A DNA stretch of 64,000 nucleotides, taken from assembly GCA_949752795.1 (NCBI GenBank), contig OX457070.1, forward strand, positions 39,271,185-39,335,184. Reading direction: 5' to 3'. Source of the DNA: Hyperoodon ampullatus (lineage: Eukaryota > Chordata > Mammalia > Artiodactyla > Ziphiidae). The first letter of the stretch is position 1. Every line of letters starts with the position of its first letter. A program made the position numbers and the translations under genes. Below the pieces are notes generated by a model, which saw nothing but the letters and a program-made list of their open reading frames with translations, was not told the DNA's origin and ran no database searches. This document shows, piece by piece, positions 11,014 through 22,345 of this stretch.

Positions 11014-11251
11014 GGCTTCCCTGGTGGCGCAGTGGTTGAGAGTCCGCCTGCCGATGCAGGGGACATGGGTTCGTGCCCCGGTCTGGGAGGATCCCACATG
11101 CCGCGGAGCGGCTGGGCCCGTGAGCCATGGCCGCTGAGCCTGTGTGTCTGGAACCTGTGCGTCCAGAGCCTGTGCTCCGCAACGGGAGAGGCCACAGCAG
11201 TGAGAGGCCCGCAAAAAAAAAAAAAATAAAAAATAAAAAATAAAAAAAAAT
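11014..11251 (+). mobile_element. CHR SINE (compact), plus, with perfect 15-bp TSD
   Basis: This is a full-length copy: GGGCTTCCCTGGTGGCGCAG head, A-box-like and B-box-like (GGTTCGTGCCCCG, about 11069) pol III elements, a GC-rich body and a tail of A8-13 with TAAAAA units. The TSD AAAAATAGGATCTTG is perfect at 10999-11013 and 11252-11266. It has an extra 'cctgtgtgtctggaa' repeat unit in the body compared with the other copies. Confidence 0.97.
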
Positions 11252-11266
11252 AAAAATAGGATCTTG

Positions 11267-11949
11267 ACCCCTGAAGTCCTGACTACCTTGACAACACTGA
11301 CTTCCAACTTTTGTCTTCATAGCCCTGTAAGATTGCCAAAATCTCCACTGGCTGTCTGCCATTTAATGGCACTGTAGGCAGAATTTGCAGTCTCTGGCCT
11401 AGAATCAAATGTCTGCAAATGTTACAAAGGGAAAAGCTGTGTGCAGAATGTTTGGGTTCAAATCTCAGAGATTCTCTTCTTTTGGGATAGGGGTTTCTCA
11501 AGTCCTGGTTCCATTAGCAGCTCTCTGGTGCATTTAAATATATATTTTTTTCATATCCCCTAGTTATTTTGAATTGTCTGATACTAAGTCCTCCATGATA
11601 GGCAGAAGCTGAATTTCCCTGTTCCAATATTGACCCTTTTTCTCTATACATGCTACATAGCTTTTGTCTTGGAGCTTCTTTTCACCATCATCTTAGTATT
11701 TCCCCTTGCCATGCTCTTGTTCTGGATCCCCCTCTTTCCTGAATCCCATGCCTTCCTTTTTCTTAAGTTTCTTGGTTTGAGGAAGTACCATCCACAATAA
11801 TTCCCTGAGAAGGGTGCTTATAAAGTCATATATATAATATTATGTATGGTATATTATTATATATTATTATATATGTTTATATGCACATTATATGTATAGT
11901 ATAACATGTGTAATATAACTTTTGTATGATATACAATATGATATAGTAT
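11267..11949. other. Unassigned DNA with an AT-rich TATA tract
   Basis: No exon or family was identified up to about 11820. From 11828 to 11950 lies a TATATTAT/ATATGTAT low-complexity tract. Confidence 0.5.
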
Positions 11950-12760
11950 TTGAAAAATATTTGAGGAGAGTGGTCTTCCAGGTATCTGGAAATGTCTTCA
12001 TTTTACAGTTGTTTTTTGAATATAGATTTATAGGTGGAAAACATGTTTTCCTCTAGTTTCTTCATTGTTTCTAGCTTCTGCGTTTGCTTTTGAGGATTCA
12101 GGTATCATTCTGATTCCTGATCTTCTTATGTCACACATTTTTCTTTCTGGAAGCTTTTAGGATCTTCTGTTATCTTTACTGATCTGTAATATCATGGTGA
12201 TGGGTCCTTGTGTGATGAGATTTTAATTGATAACTTTTTTGGATGTTCTTTGGAGACCTTAAATCTGGAGCTTTCTGATCATCAACTCTGAAATATTTTC
12301 TTTTTGATGTTTTCATAATTTCCTCTCCAACATTTCTCTTTTCTAAGACCTCTGTCATTTGGATATTGGCCCACTTAGATTTGCTTACCTATTTTCTCAT
12401 GTCTTAGCCTTTTTTTCTTTGTTTAATTTCTTCTAACAAGTTTGTTTTTCCTTCTAGCTGTTTTATGGATTTTTAAAAATTTTCAGCTAACATATATCCA
12501 GTTTCTAACAGTTCTTTCTTCTTCTCAGGATGTTTGTTCTCATAGCAGTTTATTATATCTTGGATTCCATATCTTCTGTCTCAGAGGAGGTTAATCACAG
12601 GTTTCTTTTTCAGATTTTTCTCTAATATCTGTATTGTCTTTATGTTCTCTAAGTTTTTCTGTATTTTGTTTTATTTTTTAGCCTCTGTCATTCATGCTTA
12701 AAGTTTTCCTCAAACATCTATGATTCATCTTAAGCTACCCATTCATTTTAAGAAAAGAAT
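11950..12760 (-). mobile_element. HAL1-like / old L1 ORF1 remnant (minus)
   Basis: Antisense text such as 'tttctttctggaagctttta' (12140) and 'gtcatttggatattggccc' (12353) follows the pattern I associate with HAL1 (half-L1) or L1M ORF1. No open frame longer than about 60 codons remains. Assignment is by sequence resemblance only. Confidence 0.5.
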
Positions 12761-12919
12761 TCTAAAAAGTTGATAGAAAACCTGTGGATTTTACTCTAGA
12801 TGAAAAAGTGACAAACCAGTGATTTCATTCAGGGACCACAAGGTGTCATTATTTATAGATCTTTCCTCATAAGATTTTTAATGTAGTTTATACAGCATTT
12901 TTATGTTTGAAAGGGTTCT

Positions 12920-13740
12920 TTTACTTTATTTCTGTCTGTCATATTTCTTCAAATTTTTACTATTTATTTTAACTTGTATTTCTTGGATCAGTAAGGCAGT
13001 TGAACACCATTTCATGGTGTTTCATGGTTTATGTCTAATTTCTGAATAAACTTATTTTTCCTATACAGAATTTTCTCTTGTCATTTTGATCTTTAACACT
13101 TAAGAACACTCTATGTCTTAAAGTTATTAACCTTGTGTATATATTGATACTTTCTTTCCATTTAATTTTCAACTTTGATTATGGTATACTTTAAAGTAAA
13201 CAGATGTTTTAGTTTTGTCTTTACAGACTTTCCAGTGTGATTCTTAGTACTTTATGACCTTGTAATCATGTTAAAAATTGTTTTATCCATATCATATAAT
13301 GAAAATGACTTCCTATATTTTCTCCTAGTGATTTTATTCTTTTATTTTTGTATATACTTTCTTTGTTGGGAGTTGCACATCTAATTGTATTTTTCCCCTC
13401 AAAATTAGCAGTTATGTCAGCCAAATTAATTAAACAGTCCATCTATTCCCCAAGTGATTTGAAAAGCTACCTTCATTTTGTCTGAAATTGACATGGACTT
13501 CATTTCACTGTTTTCTTTCTCTGTTCATGGTCCAGATCACACTGTTTTAATTACTGTAGTTTTATAATACATTTTTATATTCTTTCTCTTTTTTAACATA
13601 GTTTTTCTTATTTATTTGTATGCAAGGTTAACTTTTTAAAAAATTACTAACTCAAGTTTGATTTGAAATTGTCTACATTTAAAAGCAAATTAGAGAGCTG
13701 ATATTTTAATGGGACCCATAATATAACATAGTTCCTTTTT
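12920..13740 (-). mobile_element. Ancient L1M ORF2 C-terminal region (minus)
   Basis: Antisense ORF2 3' pattern, for example 'cacactgttttaattactgt' at 13538. It is strongly mutated with no frame left, and abuts the younger L1 fragment that begins near 13775. Confidence 0.55.
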
Positions 13741-13799
13741 ATGTTTTTTCTGTTATCATGCTCTTATTATTATCTTTTTGGTATATATATATGTCATAT

Positions 13800-14832
13800 A
13801 GTATCATGTCTTCTGCAAATAGTGACCATTTTACTTCTCCTTTTCAAATTTGGATTCATTTTATTTTTTTTTCCCTGATTGCTGTAGCTAAGACTTCCAA
13901 AATGATGTTGAATAAAAGTGGCAAAAGTGGTTGTCTTGTTCCTGATCTTAGAGGAAATGCTTTTAGCTTTTCACTGTTGTGTATGATGTTAGCAGTTGGT
14001 TTGTCATATATGCCCTTTATTATGTTCAGGTAGGTTCTCTCTGTGCCCACTTTCTGGAGAATTTTTATCATAAATGGGTGTGGAATTTTGTCAAAAGCTT
14101 TTTCTGCATCTATTGAGATGATCATATGGTTTTTATTCTTCAATTTGTTGAGATGGTGTACCACACTGATTGATTTGTGGATATTGAAAAATCCTTACAT
14201 CCCTGGCATAAATCCCAGTTGATCATGGTGTATGATCCTTTTAATGTATTGTTGGATTCAGTTTGCTAGTATTTTGTTGAAGATTTTTGCATCTATGTTC
14301 ATCAGTGATATTGGTCTGTAATTTTCTTTTTTTGTGATATCTTTGTCTGGTTTGGCTATCAGGGTGATGGTGGCCTCATAGAATCAGTTTGGAAGTGTTC
14401 CTTCCTTTGTAATTTTTTTGGAATAGTTCCAGAAAGATAGGTGTTAACTCTTCTCTAAATGTTTGATAGAATTTGCCTGTGAAGCCATCTGCTTCTGGAC
14501 TTTTGTTTTTTGGAAGTTTTTAAATCACAACTTCAGTTTCATTACTTGTGATTAGTCTGTTCATATTTTCTTTTTCTTCCTGGTTCAGTCTTGGAAGATT
14601 GTACCTTTCTAAGAATTTGTCCATTTCTTCTAGGTTGTCCATTCTATTGGCATATAGTTGCTTGTAGTAGTCTCTTATGATGCTTTGTATTTCTGTGGTG
14701 TCTGTTGTAACTTCTTCTTTTTCATATCTAATTTTATTGAGTTGAGTCCTCTCCCTTTTTTTCTTGATGAGTCTGGCTAAAGGTTTATCAATTTTGTTTG
14801 TCTTTTCAAAGAATCAGCTTTTAGTTTCAGAT
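13800..14832 (-). pseudogene. L1 ORF2 RT remnant with FAED and in-frame TGA
   Basis: The segment 14164-13856 reads [10 protein letters not shown].. [16 protein letters not shown] .. [29 protein letters not shown] and then TGA at 13858-13856. Thirteen codons further the catalytic motif reads FAED (13819-13808) instead of FADD, so an active-site aspartate position is changed. The same TGA codon occurs in two other L1 copies here. Endonuclease and C-terminal domains are absent. Confidence 0.88.
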
Positions 14833-14834
14833 CT

Positions 14835-15230
14835 TTTCTAGTGTTATATTCATCCCAGAAGTCTCTTAGATTGTCCTGGTTTCTTTTCTTTCTTTATTCT
14901 GTTCTGCCATTGTGATTTCCACCAATCTGTCTTCCAGCTCACTTATCCATTCTTCTGCCTCATTTATTCTGCTATTGATTCCTTCTAGTGTATTTTTCAT
15001 TTCAGTTATTATATAGTTCATCTCTGTTTGTTCTTTAAGTCTTCTGGCTCTTCTGGCTCTAAACATTTCTTATATCTTCTCAGTCTGTGCCTCCATTCTT
15101 TTTCTGAGATCTTGGATCATCTTTACTATCATTATTCTGAATTCTTTTTTCAGGCAGATTGCCTATCTCCACTTCCTTAGTTGCTATTCTGGGGTTTTAT
15201 CTTGTTCCTTCATCTGGAACATATTTCTCT
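14835..15230 (-). pseudogene. L1 ORF1 N-terminal remnant
   Basis: Coiled-coil residues are read at 15066-14866: EMKNTLEGINSRINEAEEWISELEDRLVEIT, followed by AEQNKERK. This is the ORF1p coiled coil. It is cut at about 14832 by the internal deletion. Confidence 0.8.
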
Positions 15231-15239
15231 GCCATCTCA

Positions 15240-16203
15240 GTTTGTCTAACTTTCTGTGTTTAGGGGCTCTGTTCCACAGGCTGCAGGACTGTAGTTTTTC
15301 TTGCTTCTGGTATCTGCCCTCTGGTGGGTGAGGTTGGTGCAGGAGCTTGTGCAGGCTTCCTGGTGGAAGGGACTGGTGCCTGCCCACTGGTGGGTGGAGC
15401 TGGATCTTGTCCCTCTGGTGGGCAGGACCAGGTCAAGTGGCATGTCTAGAAGTGGCTGTGAGCCCAGAAAGACTTTAGGCAGCCTGTCTGTTGATATGTG
15501 GGGCTGTGTTCCCACCCTGCTGGTTGTTTACCCTGAGGCCTCCCAGCACTGGAGTCTGCAGGCTGTTGGATAGGGCCAGGTCTCGGTGCCTAAATGGCAA
15601 CCTCTGGGAGAGCACGCACCAAGGAATATTCCCTAGGCCCTCCATCACCAGTGCCCTTACCCCCAAAGTGGGCTACAGCTGACCCCCACCTCCCCAGGAG
15701 ACCGCCCCCAAGACCCACAGGTAGGTCTGGCCCAGGCTCCTATGGAGTCACTGTTTTTCCCTGGGTCTCAGTGCACGGGAAAACTTGTGTGTGCCCTTCA
15801 AGAGTGAAGTCTCTGTTTCCCCCAGTCCTGTTGAGCTCCTGCACTCAAGCCCCACTGGCATTCAAAGCCAAATGCTCTGGGGGCTCCTCCTCCTGATACA
15901 GGACCCCCAGGCTGGGGAACCTGATGTGAGGCTCAGACTCTCATTCCTGTGGGAGCCCTGTGCGATATAATTTTTTTCCAGTTTGTGGGTCGCCCAATCA
16001 ATGGGTATGGGATTTAATTATATTGTGAAAGCACCCTTCCTACCATCTTGTTGTGGCTTCTTCTTTGTCTTTGGGTGTAGAATATCTTTTCTGGTAGGGT
16101 CCAGTCTTTTTCTGTCAATGGTTGTTCAGCAGTTAGCTGTGATTTTGGTGTTTTCATGAGAGGAGGTGAGCTCGAGTCCCTCTACTCCACCATCTTGGGT
16201 CCT
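15240..16203 (-). promoter_or_regulatory. L1 5'UTR class B
   Basis: This is a 5'UTR with 'gtctctgtttcccccagtcc' and 'ggacccccaggctggg' on the plus strand. Similar text occurs in the L1s at 35571 and 51250 but not in the class A copies at 5290 and 57893. It ends with a YY1-like CCAAGATGG. Confidence 0.7.
16187..16198 (-). promoter_or_regulatory. YY1-like site at L1 5' end
   Basis: CCAAGATGGTGG on the minus strand, next to the L1 start near 16203. Confidence 0.55.
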
Positions 16204-16349
16204 ATGGTATATTAAATAATGTATTGAAGACAGAGGACCATTTGGCTTGCAGAATGTTTGCACTGCTTTACAAAATAAGCTGATATCATGGGAATAAAAG
16301 ATGCCAAATATCAAACCCAACTTAAAACACTAATTTTTCATAAATTTTA

Positions 16350-16503
16350 CACAGTTATCCCTTGGTCTGTGGGGGACTGGTTCCAGGACCCCCTTGGATA
16401 AGAAAATCTATGGATGCTCAAATCCCTCATGTAAAATGACTTAATACAAGCAGCCTTCCATATTTGTGGATGCAGAACCCTGTGGATAAGGAGAATGAAC
16501 TAT
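16350..16503. mobile_element. Tigger/MER2-like DNA transposon relic
   Basis: The left end 'cagttatcccttggtctgtg' and 'ggttccaggacccccttgg' and the right end 'tttgtggatgcagaaccctg' resemble the terminal inverted repeats of MER2/Tigger-type elements (TcMar-Tigger). It is short (about 150 bp), so a non-autonomous or internally deleted copy. Orientation is not assigned because both ends are inverted repeats. Confidence 0.65.
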
Positions 16504-16842
16504 ATATAGGCACAGGTATAAAACGTTACAGATCCTTAAATGGATATGTCCCTCTTCAGATGGCAACATCAAGAATCACAATCTCTGTTGGCTCATCCCT
16601 CTTCTCATCACCACAGCAACCCACAACTCAAGCAGTGGAAAGTATTACTAAGGGAGATGGAGACCAGCAACATGTGCCCCTTATTTGCAGATGCTTTTCC
16701 TCAGGGGAATAATCTTTTGATTTTGGCTTACCCTTAAAGAATCTTAGTATACTCTGATATGCAGATACATCTAGTCAGAACTTGAAAATTTTTATTTGGA
16801 TCATAGGCAGAGTCAAAGTTGTGTATCAAGAATGCTATTCAG

Positions 16843-17223
16843 GACTTCCCTGGTGGCACAGTGGTTAAGAATCCTCCTGCCAATGCAGGGGACATGGGTT
16901 CAATCCCTGGTCCGGGAAGATCCCACATGCCATGGAGCAACTAAGCCTGTGCACCACAACTACTGAGCCTGCGCTCTAGAGCCCGTGAGGCACAACTACT
17001 GAAGCCTGCGTGCTCTAGGGCCTGCATGCTAAAACTACTGAGCCTGTGTGCTGCAACTACTGAAGCCTGCACACCTAGAGCCTGTGCTCTGCAACAAGAG
17101 AAGCCACCACAGTGACAAGCCCACACACCACAATGAAGAGTAGCCCCCGCTTGCTGCAACTAGAGAAAGCCTGCACGTAGCAATAAGGACCCAATGCAGC
17201 CAAAAATAAATACATAAAGAAAA
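16843..17223 (+). mobile_element. CHR-1-type long SINE, plus, perfect 16-bp TSD
   Basis: The same tRNA-derived head as the compact SINEs (CTTCCCTGGTGGCACAGTGG) is followed by a longer body. It contains four imperfect copies of an 'actactgaagcctgcg' unit, starting near 16959, 16995, 17034 and 17056. It ends with 'agccaaaaataaatacataa'. The TSD CAAGAATGCTATTCAG is perfect at 16827-16842 and 17224-17239. The body repeats and lower CpG content suggest an older CHR subfamily than the other eight. Confidence 0.95.
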
Positions 17224-17304
17224 CAAGAATGCTATTCAGACTTTTAGGTATAATTTCCCTGGTAGACCCTCAATTAGTAAAGGAAATGCCAAGCTTACAT
17301 AGAC

Positions 17305-17660
17305 CTTTCTCTTTTTTTTTTTTTAAATAGACGCTATTTCTTAAGAGCAGTTTTATGTTCACAGCAAAATTGTGTGGAAGGTAGAGATTCCCCACGTACC
17401 CCGTCCCCAAACATGGATTGCCTCTCCCATTATCAGCATCTCGCACCAGAGTGAAATTTTTGTTGCAACTGATGAACCTACAGTGACACATCATTATCAC
17501 TCATTGTTCATAGTTTACATTAGGATTCACTCTTGGTGTTGTATATCCCATGAGTTTTGACAAATATGTAATGACATGTATCCATCATTATTATACTATC
17601 ATATAGAGTAGTTTCATTGGCCCCAAATTCTCTGTGCTGTGCATAGACCCTTCTTGATAA
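17305..17660 (-). mobile_element. L1M 3'UTR fragment (minus)
   Basis: A T-run (17309-17323), the complement of a poly(A) tail, is followed by antisense sequence typical of an old L1M 3'UTR: 'gagcagttttatgttcacag', 'gttcactcttggtgttgta'-like and 'atgacatgtatccatcatta'. No coding part remains. Confidence 0.65.
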
Positions 17661-18548
17661 ATAGCAGATTTTAACTTCCAACTCTGATATATTCTAATCA
17701 CACAGTAAGAAAATCAAATGTTTTGAACTAAAAGGGAATATAAGTTATCAATCTGGAGCATATTAACTATAACAGATGGGTATCTATCCAAAGAGCAAAA
17801 GATGCAACACAAGAAGCAAAGGGAGAGAGGAGTTCAGGGCAAACGCAAAAAAGAGGAGGGATGTATGCTGTAAGAATCGGCCTCAGCACTGAGTACCAGG
17901 GTGCTCACCTCAGTTCCTTCTGAGAATCCATCTTTTAAGCCTCTACAGACACTCCACAGAATACCTCCATCACTCTAATTATGTAATCTCACCCAAAATT
18001 CCTTAACGTGAATATGAAACTGATCAAACCCCTTCTGCTGTCTACTTACAAGCAAACCCACAGCTGTGTGTCTCAGGCCATGTATGCATAGCTCAGGGTT
18101 CTGGCTTGCAAAGGTCATTTCCGAGCTTTTATTTAAATTTCCTTTTCACCAAATTCTTTTAAAAGAAAGTATTTAGATGGAGTTTTTGTTGTTGTTAGGT
18201 TTTGTTTTTTCTTTTTTTGTTGTTGTTTTATTTTTCAGCAGAGCTGTTGCATAACACAATTGGTTTTGCATGCTTTATAGGAAAGCAGGCCACCTTCCTT
18301 CATAAAGGGTGAGGGCACTGATGTGCCTTCCAATCACTCGATTCTATTGTTCTAAGCAGTCCTTTCAATGTTTTTGGCAGGCTCAGGCTTCTGTGCTACT
18401 ATGGCCTTATTTTATTATTGTTTGGAGGGGAGTGCAGTGTGATTATCCATTCTTCCTTCAGGCAGAGCAAGCCATCTGGAATGTTTATTAAGCCCGCCGG
18501 CTGATCAGGAGGCTAGAACTCTGGTGATATACATGAACGTGGGTTGTT

Positions 18549-18584
18549 CTACATCATCACAGCTTTGTTCCTCTGATGATGTAG
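18549..18584. repeat. 11-bp perfect inverted repeat with 14-nt loop
   Basis: CTACATCATCA (18549-18559) and its exact reverse complement TGATGATGTAG (18574-18584), separated by 14 bases. It could form a short hairpin or be two inverted protein-binding sites. Confidence 0.85.
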
Positions 18585-19619
18585 CACACAGAGAGGGCCC
18601 CGCTAATGGATTTAGAGCACTTCACAGTGGAGGTGCCATGGGCTGAATGGGGAAAGATATATTTTTGGCCTCTGGGTAATTGACTGGAGGATGGTAGAAA
18701 AATGTTTAATGTAAAGCAAGAAGGCTTTAAAACTTTTAAATGTTTAATTTGGGGTGGTAGAGGGCAGGTGATCAGCAAGAGGTTTGAGGAGCGGCCTTTG
18801 AAGCCCAAATCTTTGTGATGAGGTCATGCCCCCCTAAGCTCGTCTGTCGCTCTGTGTAAAAAGATCAGTTGAGCTTGTCCAAAAATAAAATGCTACTATT
18901 CTAATTTTAAAATTTAGGCATTTCCTGGCCCACACTAAGCAGTACTTATATTTCTTTCCTTTTAGTAGTGTCACTGCAAAGAAAGAGGAACATTTTTCCT
19001 TTTGCTATAAATTTTGGTCTGTAATTGTTGAACATATTTTTTGCAGGAAGGCAAAGTTTGTCTCTTCCTGCTTTCACTGTTTGTAAAAACGAGTGTTTGT
19101 GGAGCTGTAACGAATAATTTATAATGAGGATTTGGGTTTCTTTTTCAGTTTAATTTGGGTTTTACACTGAGTCAACTTTTCAGTCAATTATAGAACTATG
19201 ATTAGTTACCAGTCACTTAAATAAGCACCTTTTAAAAATAGACCTATAAAAATGATACAGGGACTAACCACTGATGTGAGGAATCTCATGCAGGGCCACC
19301 GGAACCATAATAAGAGGAAGAAAAGATGGTTGAGCATATAAAACCTGCGTTTGGCTAAATCACAAGATATGCTAGTTACCCAGCCTCCTGCATAAATCTG
19401 CCCTGAGCCAGTTTATTTCAGTGCACAGGATATGCTACCAATAGATCCTTTAGTAAACCCTTGACAAGAGAAATGAGTAATTTACCTTTATATGAAGATG
19501 AATGTATCAGGTTGAGGAGCTCCATGTAAAACATCTTGTCCGATTTTATAGTTTGTGTCTATTAATCTAGATATAGGCAAATATATATGTTTAAAGTTGA
19601 ACATATCAACAGAGATGTG

Positions 19620-19700
19620 GTTATATATATTGCATGTATGTGTGAGTATATATTTATCTATATATATACTCAGAGAAAATATATATATTTATATTCATAT
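19620..19700. repeat. TATA-rich tract with hairpin GAGTATATAT...ATATATACTC
   Basis: Low-complexity TA repeats. The arms at 19644-19653 and 19662-19671 are exact inverted repeats. Confidence 0.8.
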
Positions 19701-19800
19701 CCTTATGTTTTTCTCTACAGTCAAATTAGTGACATCTAATCCACTTGACCAAAAGTCGGAGCTAAACTAATATTACAGATGGAGCTAATCCTATCAGACA

Positions 19801-20250
19801 CATACATCTCTGTATCAGTGGTCTATTGTCACAATAATGATTCACAATAACTACCGCTCCCCAATGATGTGACTTCATATAGTAACCATTTATTATTGCT
19901 CATGAGGCTATGGGTTAGGCCACTGGGCCATACTGGTCTGGCACTGCTCATGCATGCATCTGAGTTAAGCTGCAAGTCAGCGAGGTAGCTTTGCAGTCTT
20001 AGCTGGTTCTGTCCCACATCTGGAGCCTCAACTAGGAAAACTTGGCTAACTTTTTCTACTTCTCATGTTCTCTCCTCCTCCAGGCTAGACTGGGCTTTTT
20101 TTACAGCGACAGAGAGAGAGAGAGAGAGACCACAAGGCTTCCTGAGGCCTAGGTTCTGAATTGGCATGTTGCCACTCCTGCCATATTCTATTGGTCAAAT
20201 CAAGTCACAAAGCCAGTCCAGGTTCCCAGTGGTAAGTAGACCCCACTTCA
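19801..20250 (-). mobile_element. Possible old LTR/DNA-transposon-type repeat, family unassigned
   Basis: Segments such as 'tatcagtggtctattgtcac', 'catttattattgctcatgag' and 'catattctattggtcaaatc' resemble a common mammalian interspersed repeat (MaLR- or hAT-like) as I remember it. Strand and family are uncertain. It contains a (GA)n run at 20108-20129. Confidence 0.35.
20108..20129. repeat. (GA)n microsatellite
   Basis: About ten GA units within a candidate interspersed repeat. Confidence 0.9.
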
Positions 20251-22189
20251 TGATAGGTAGAGCTGCAAAGTCACCTTACAAATGATGTGGAGATCAGAAG
20301 GGTGAAGCCAGCTCATACCTCCCTGCAGCTCAGGCTGTGGAGTGTCAGGACACATTCCTGTCAGGAGGATGCTTGCGTTCTCTTCTATCACCGTCTCTAA
20401 CACACTTAACTCTGTCCCTTCTAAAATGAAACAATGCTGTGCAAATGTTGGCCCCTGAGCCCCAATAAACCATCTACAAATTGCAAATATCGGCGTTCTC
20501 AAAATAAGATCCAATATATATAATGACTGTTGACCATAATCTTGGTCCTGTCTATACTAAGCAGAAACTGAAGATTCACCAGTTGAGATTATTTTACATG
20601 CTGTGCCCAGAAAGTCTAGAAAATGTCATAAGTTCAGCTCTCTTCTTAAGACTTTCTTAAACTAATTAGGCTTCTACTTAAAACTCTCAGGAATAATATT
20701 TTGGTTTCACTTATAACCTCTCTCTGCCCCAGTGTCTTCATCTATAAATGTAGTGTATCAGAATGTGATTTCAAGGAGTTAAGCCTTTTTATGCTAAAAT
20801 TCCATTATTTTCTTATAAAAAATGGAGACACTTCTATTTGAAGTCATTTTCTAGATTTTTTCTAGGCTTCTCTAACTGTGCCCACCAATCTTCCTCCTCC
20901 ATGTAGTATGTAGAAGAGCACTGATTAGGAATATTAGGCAGTTTTTAATATCAGGAATATTAAAAACAAACAAGTAAACAACCTCAAAGTTGTTTGAAAT
21001 TTGAATTGATAGCAGCTCACCAATTATCCAATTAACATGAAAACCTGTCTGTTTCATACTCAGAGGTGAAGCTCAGACATCTTTCAGTTTATTTCAACCG
21101 GAAAAAAACCTGTTTAATGTCAGCTTAGTTTTTTGGGGAAGTGCTCATATGGCCTACCTATTCTTTACCTCTCCAGACTTCTGCTCTTGACTTTCTTTTC
21201 TTGTGTATAGTATGTATCAAGTATTTATTCAATGCTTTGACATCCATGCACTAAGCCAGGTGGACAAGAATCCACTTGTCTTTTGTGGCTACCTATTTTA
21301 CATAGAAGAGACTCCTGGGAATATGGGAACTTAGAAAGATAGACAGATAGATGGATAGTTAGGCAGACAGACAGACTTGGGTAGAGGTCCATATGGAGGC
21401 TAGATCACAGGGAGAATTAATGGGACCAATGAGACCCTGTATCGTAAGCAAAGATAAAGTCTGACACCCAGGCAGGTAACAGAGCTTGGGCCAGAAGTTA
21501 ATGTTGGTCCTGGGTATAACCTAGTGGTTATCGGGATTAGTCTTCTCCAGCTACTTTGGTAGCCTGTCTGATAGCACTGGCAGAAGGAGGTTATAATTTC
21601 TTAATGGAAAAAACTCCAAAATTAAAAGATGTAATATGTCACACCTCAATCAAACCTTGCTGTGGTACCCTACCCTCCCTCCTCCAATCCAAACAAACCT
21701 ACAAAGGGCCAGTTTGATCCTGACTCTGTGAGTGTGAAGATGGAACTCACTGGTCCTTCAAGTTCCACTGCCTTCAGAGGCAAGCACACCAAGTGCCAGT
21801 GCCCTGGTCCCGTGCCATGGCACTGGCTCTCACTCCATTGGCAAGGTAGTGAGGAGGTTTCTACTGCAGCCAGCACCTCAGTGATAAAGGGAACAAGGCT
21901 TCAACTTGGAGCAGGACTTCCTGGGGCACTTTCTGAATCTAAGTTCTGTGGAGTCTCGGCTGAGATCATTGTAGCAAGGATGGAAAATTAGGGCAGATCA
22001 GTGGACACAGGAAAGTCACCCTGGAATTGGGAAATATTTGGGAAGAAGAACTCTGTAAATATCGTTTTTGTGCAGAAACGAGATTGGTATTGGGGCATCA
22101 AGATTTGAGTAATAGTGTTAATGAGACTGCATTTATATTTATACTCAGCAGCTTTTAAACCCTGAGACTTTTGTTTTACCTGAATTTCA
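20251..22189. other. Unassigned DNA, two unexplained open frames
   Basis: No repeat family was recognised apart from a short GATA/GACA-type tract at 21335-21376. Two frames are notable only for length: 88 codons at 20514-20248 (minus) and 109 codons at 21662-21991 (plus). Neither shows a domain, signal peptide or repeat structure I recognise, and neither has splice evidence. Both are more likely chance frames. Confidence 0.4.
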
Positions 22190-22345
22190 ATCTCATTTGA
22201 TTTTGTGAGGTATTATTACTTCCACTTTACAAGTGAAGAAACAGAGGCTCAGAGAGGTTAGGTGACTTGTCCAAGCCACACGGTTGAGATTTAAGGCCAG
22301 TTCTCTGTGACTCTGAAGGCTGAACCCTCTCTGCTACCCCACAGA
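22190..22345 (-). mobile_element. MIR SINE (minus)
   Basis: Antisense MIR core: 'gaagaaacagaggctcagag', 'gaggttaggtgacttgtcca' and 'gccacacggttgag'. Diverged, typical of this ancient mammalian tRNA-derived SINE. Confidence 0.88.

Larger units (their letters stand above)
13775..16203 (-). mobile_element. L1 (minus), 5'UTR class B, internally deleted
   Basis: The 5' end is visible at about 16200 (CCAAGATGGTGG at 16198-16187). 5'UTR class B covers 16200-15240 and an ORF1 N-terminal part 15230-14835. Near 14832 the sequence jumps directly from ORF1 to the RT-proximal part of ORF2, so the ORF1 C-terminus and the whole endonuclease are missing. RT sequence continues to about 13775 and stops after the FADD-equivalent motif, so the 3' part is absent as well. 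Non-functional. Confidence 0.9.
17661..19800. other. Long single-copy-looking stretch, no gene seen
   Basis: I recognise no repeat family across about 2.1 kb. It contains a T/G-rich tract (18184-18235), an 11-bp perfect inverted repeat (18549-18584) and a TATATA hairpin tract (19620-19690). The part 18240-19240 is relatively free of repeats and of long open frames, the profile of conserved non-coding DNA. Conservation itself cannot be seen from one sequence. Confidence 0.45.

Noticed and set aside
11014..11090. tRNA-like head with A and B boxes, possible tRNA gene
   Set aside because: It is the tRNA-derived 5' part of a CHR SINE. It lacks a complete cloverleaf and is flanked by SINE body and TSD.
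16959..17100. Regularly spaced repeats suggestive of a CRISPR-like array
   Set aside because: They are internal duplications in a CHR-1-type SINE with a perfect TSD. Units are imperfect, there are no unique spacers of constant length, and this is eukaryotic DNA.
20248..20514. 88-codon minus-strand frame
   Set aside because: No recognisable features. It lies beside an unassigned old repeat, so probably a relic or chance frame.
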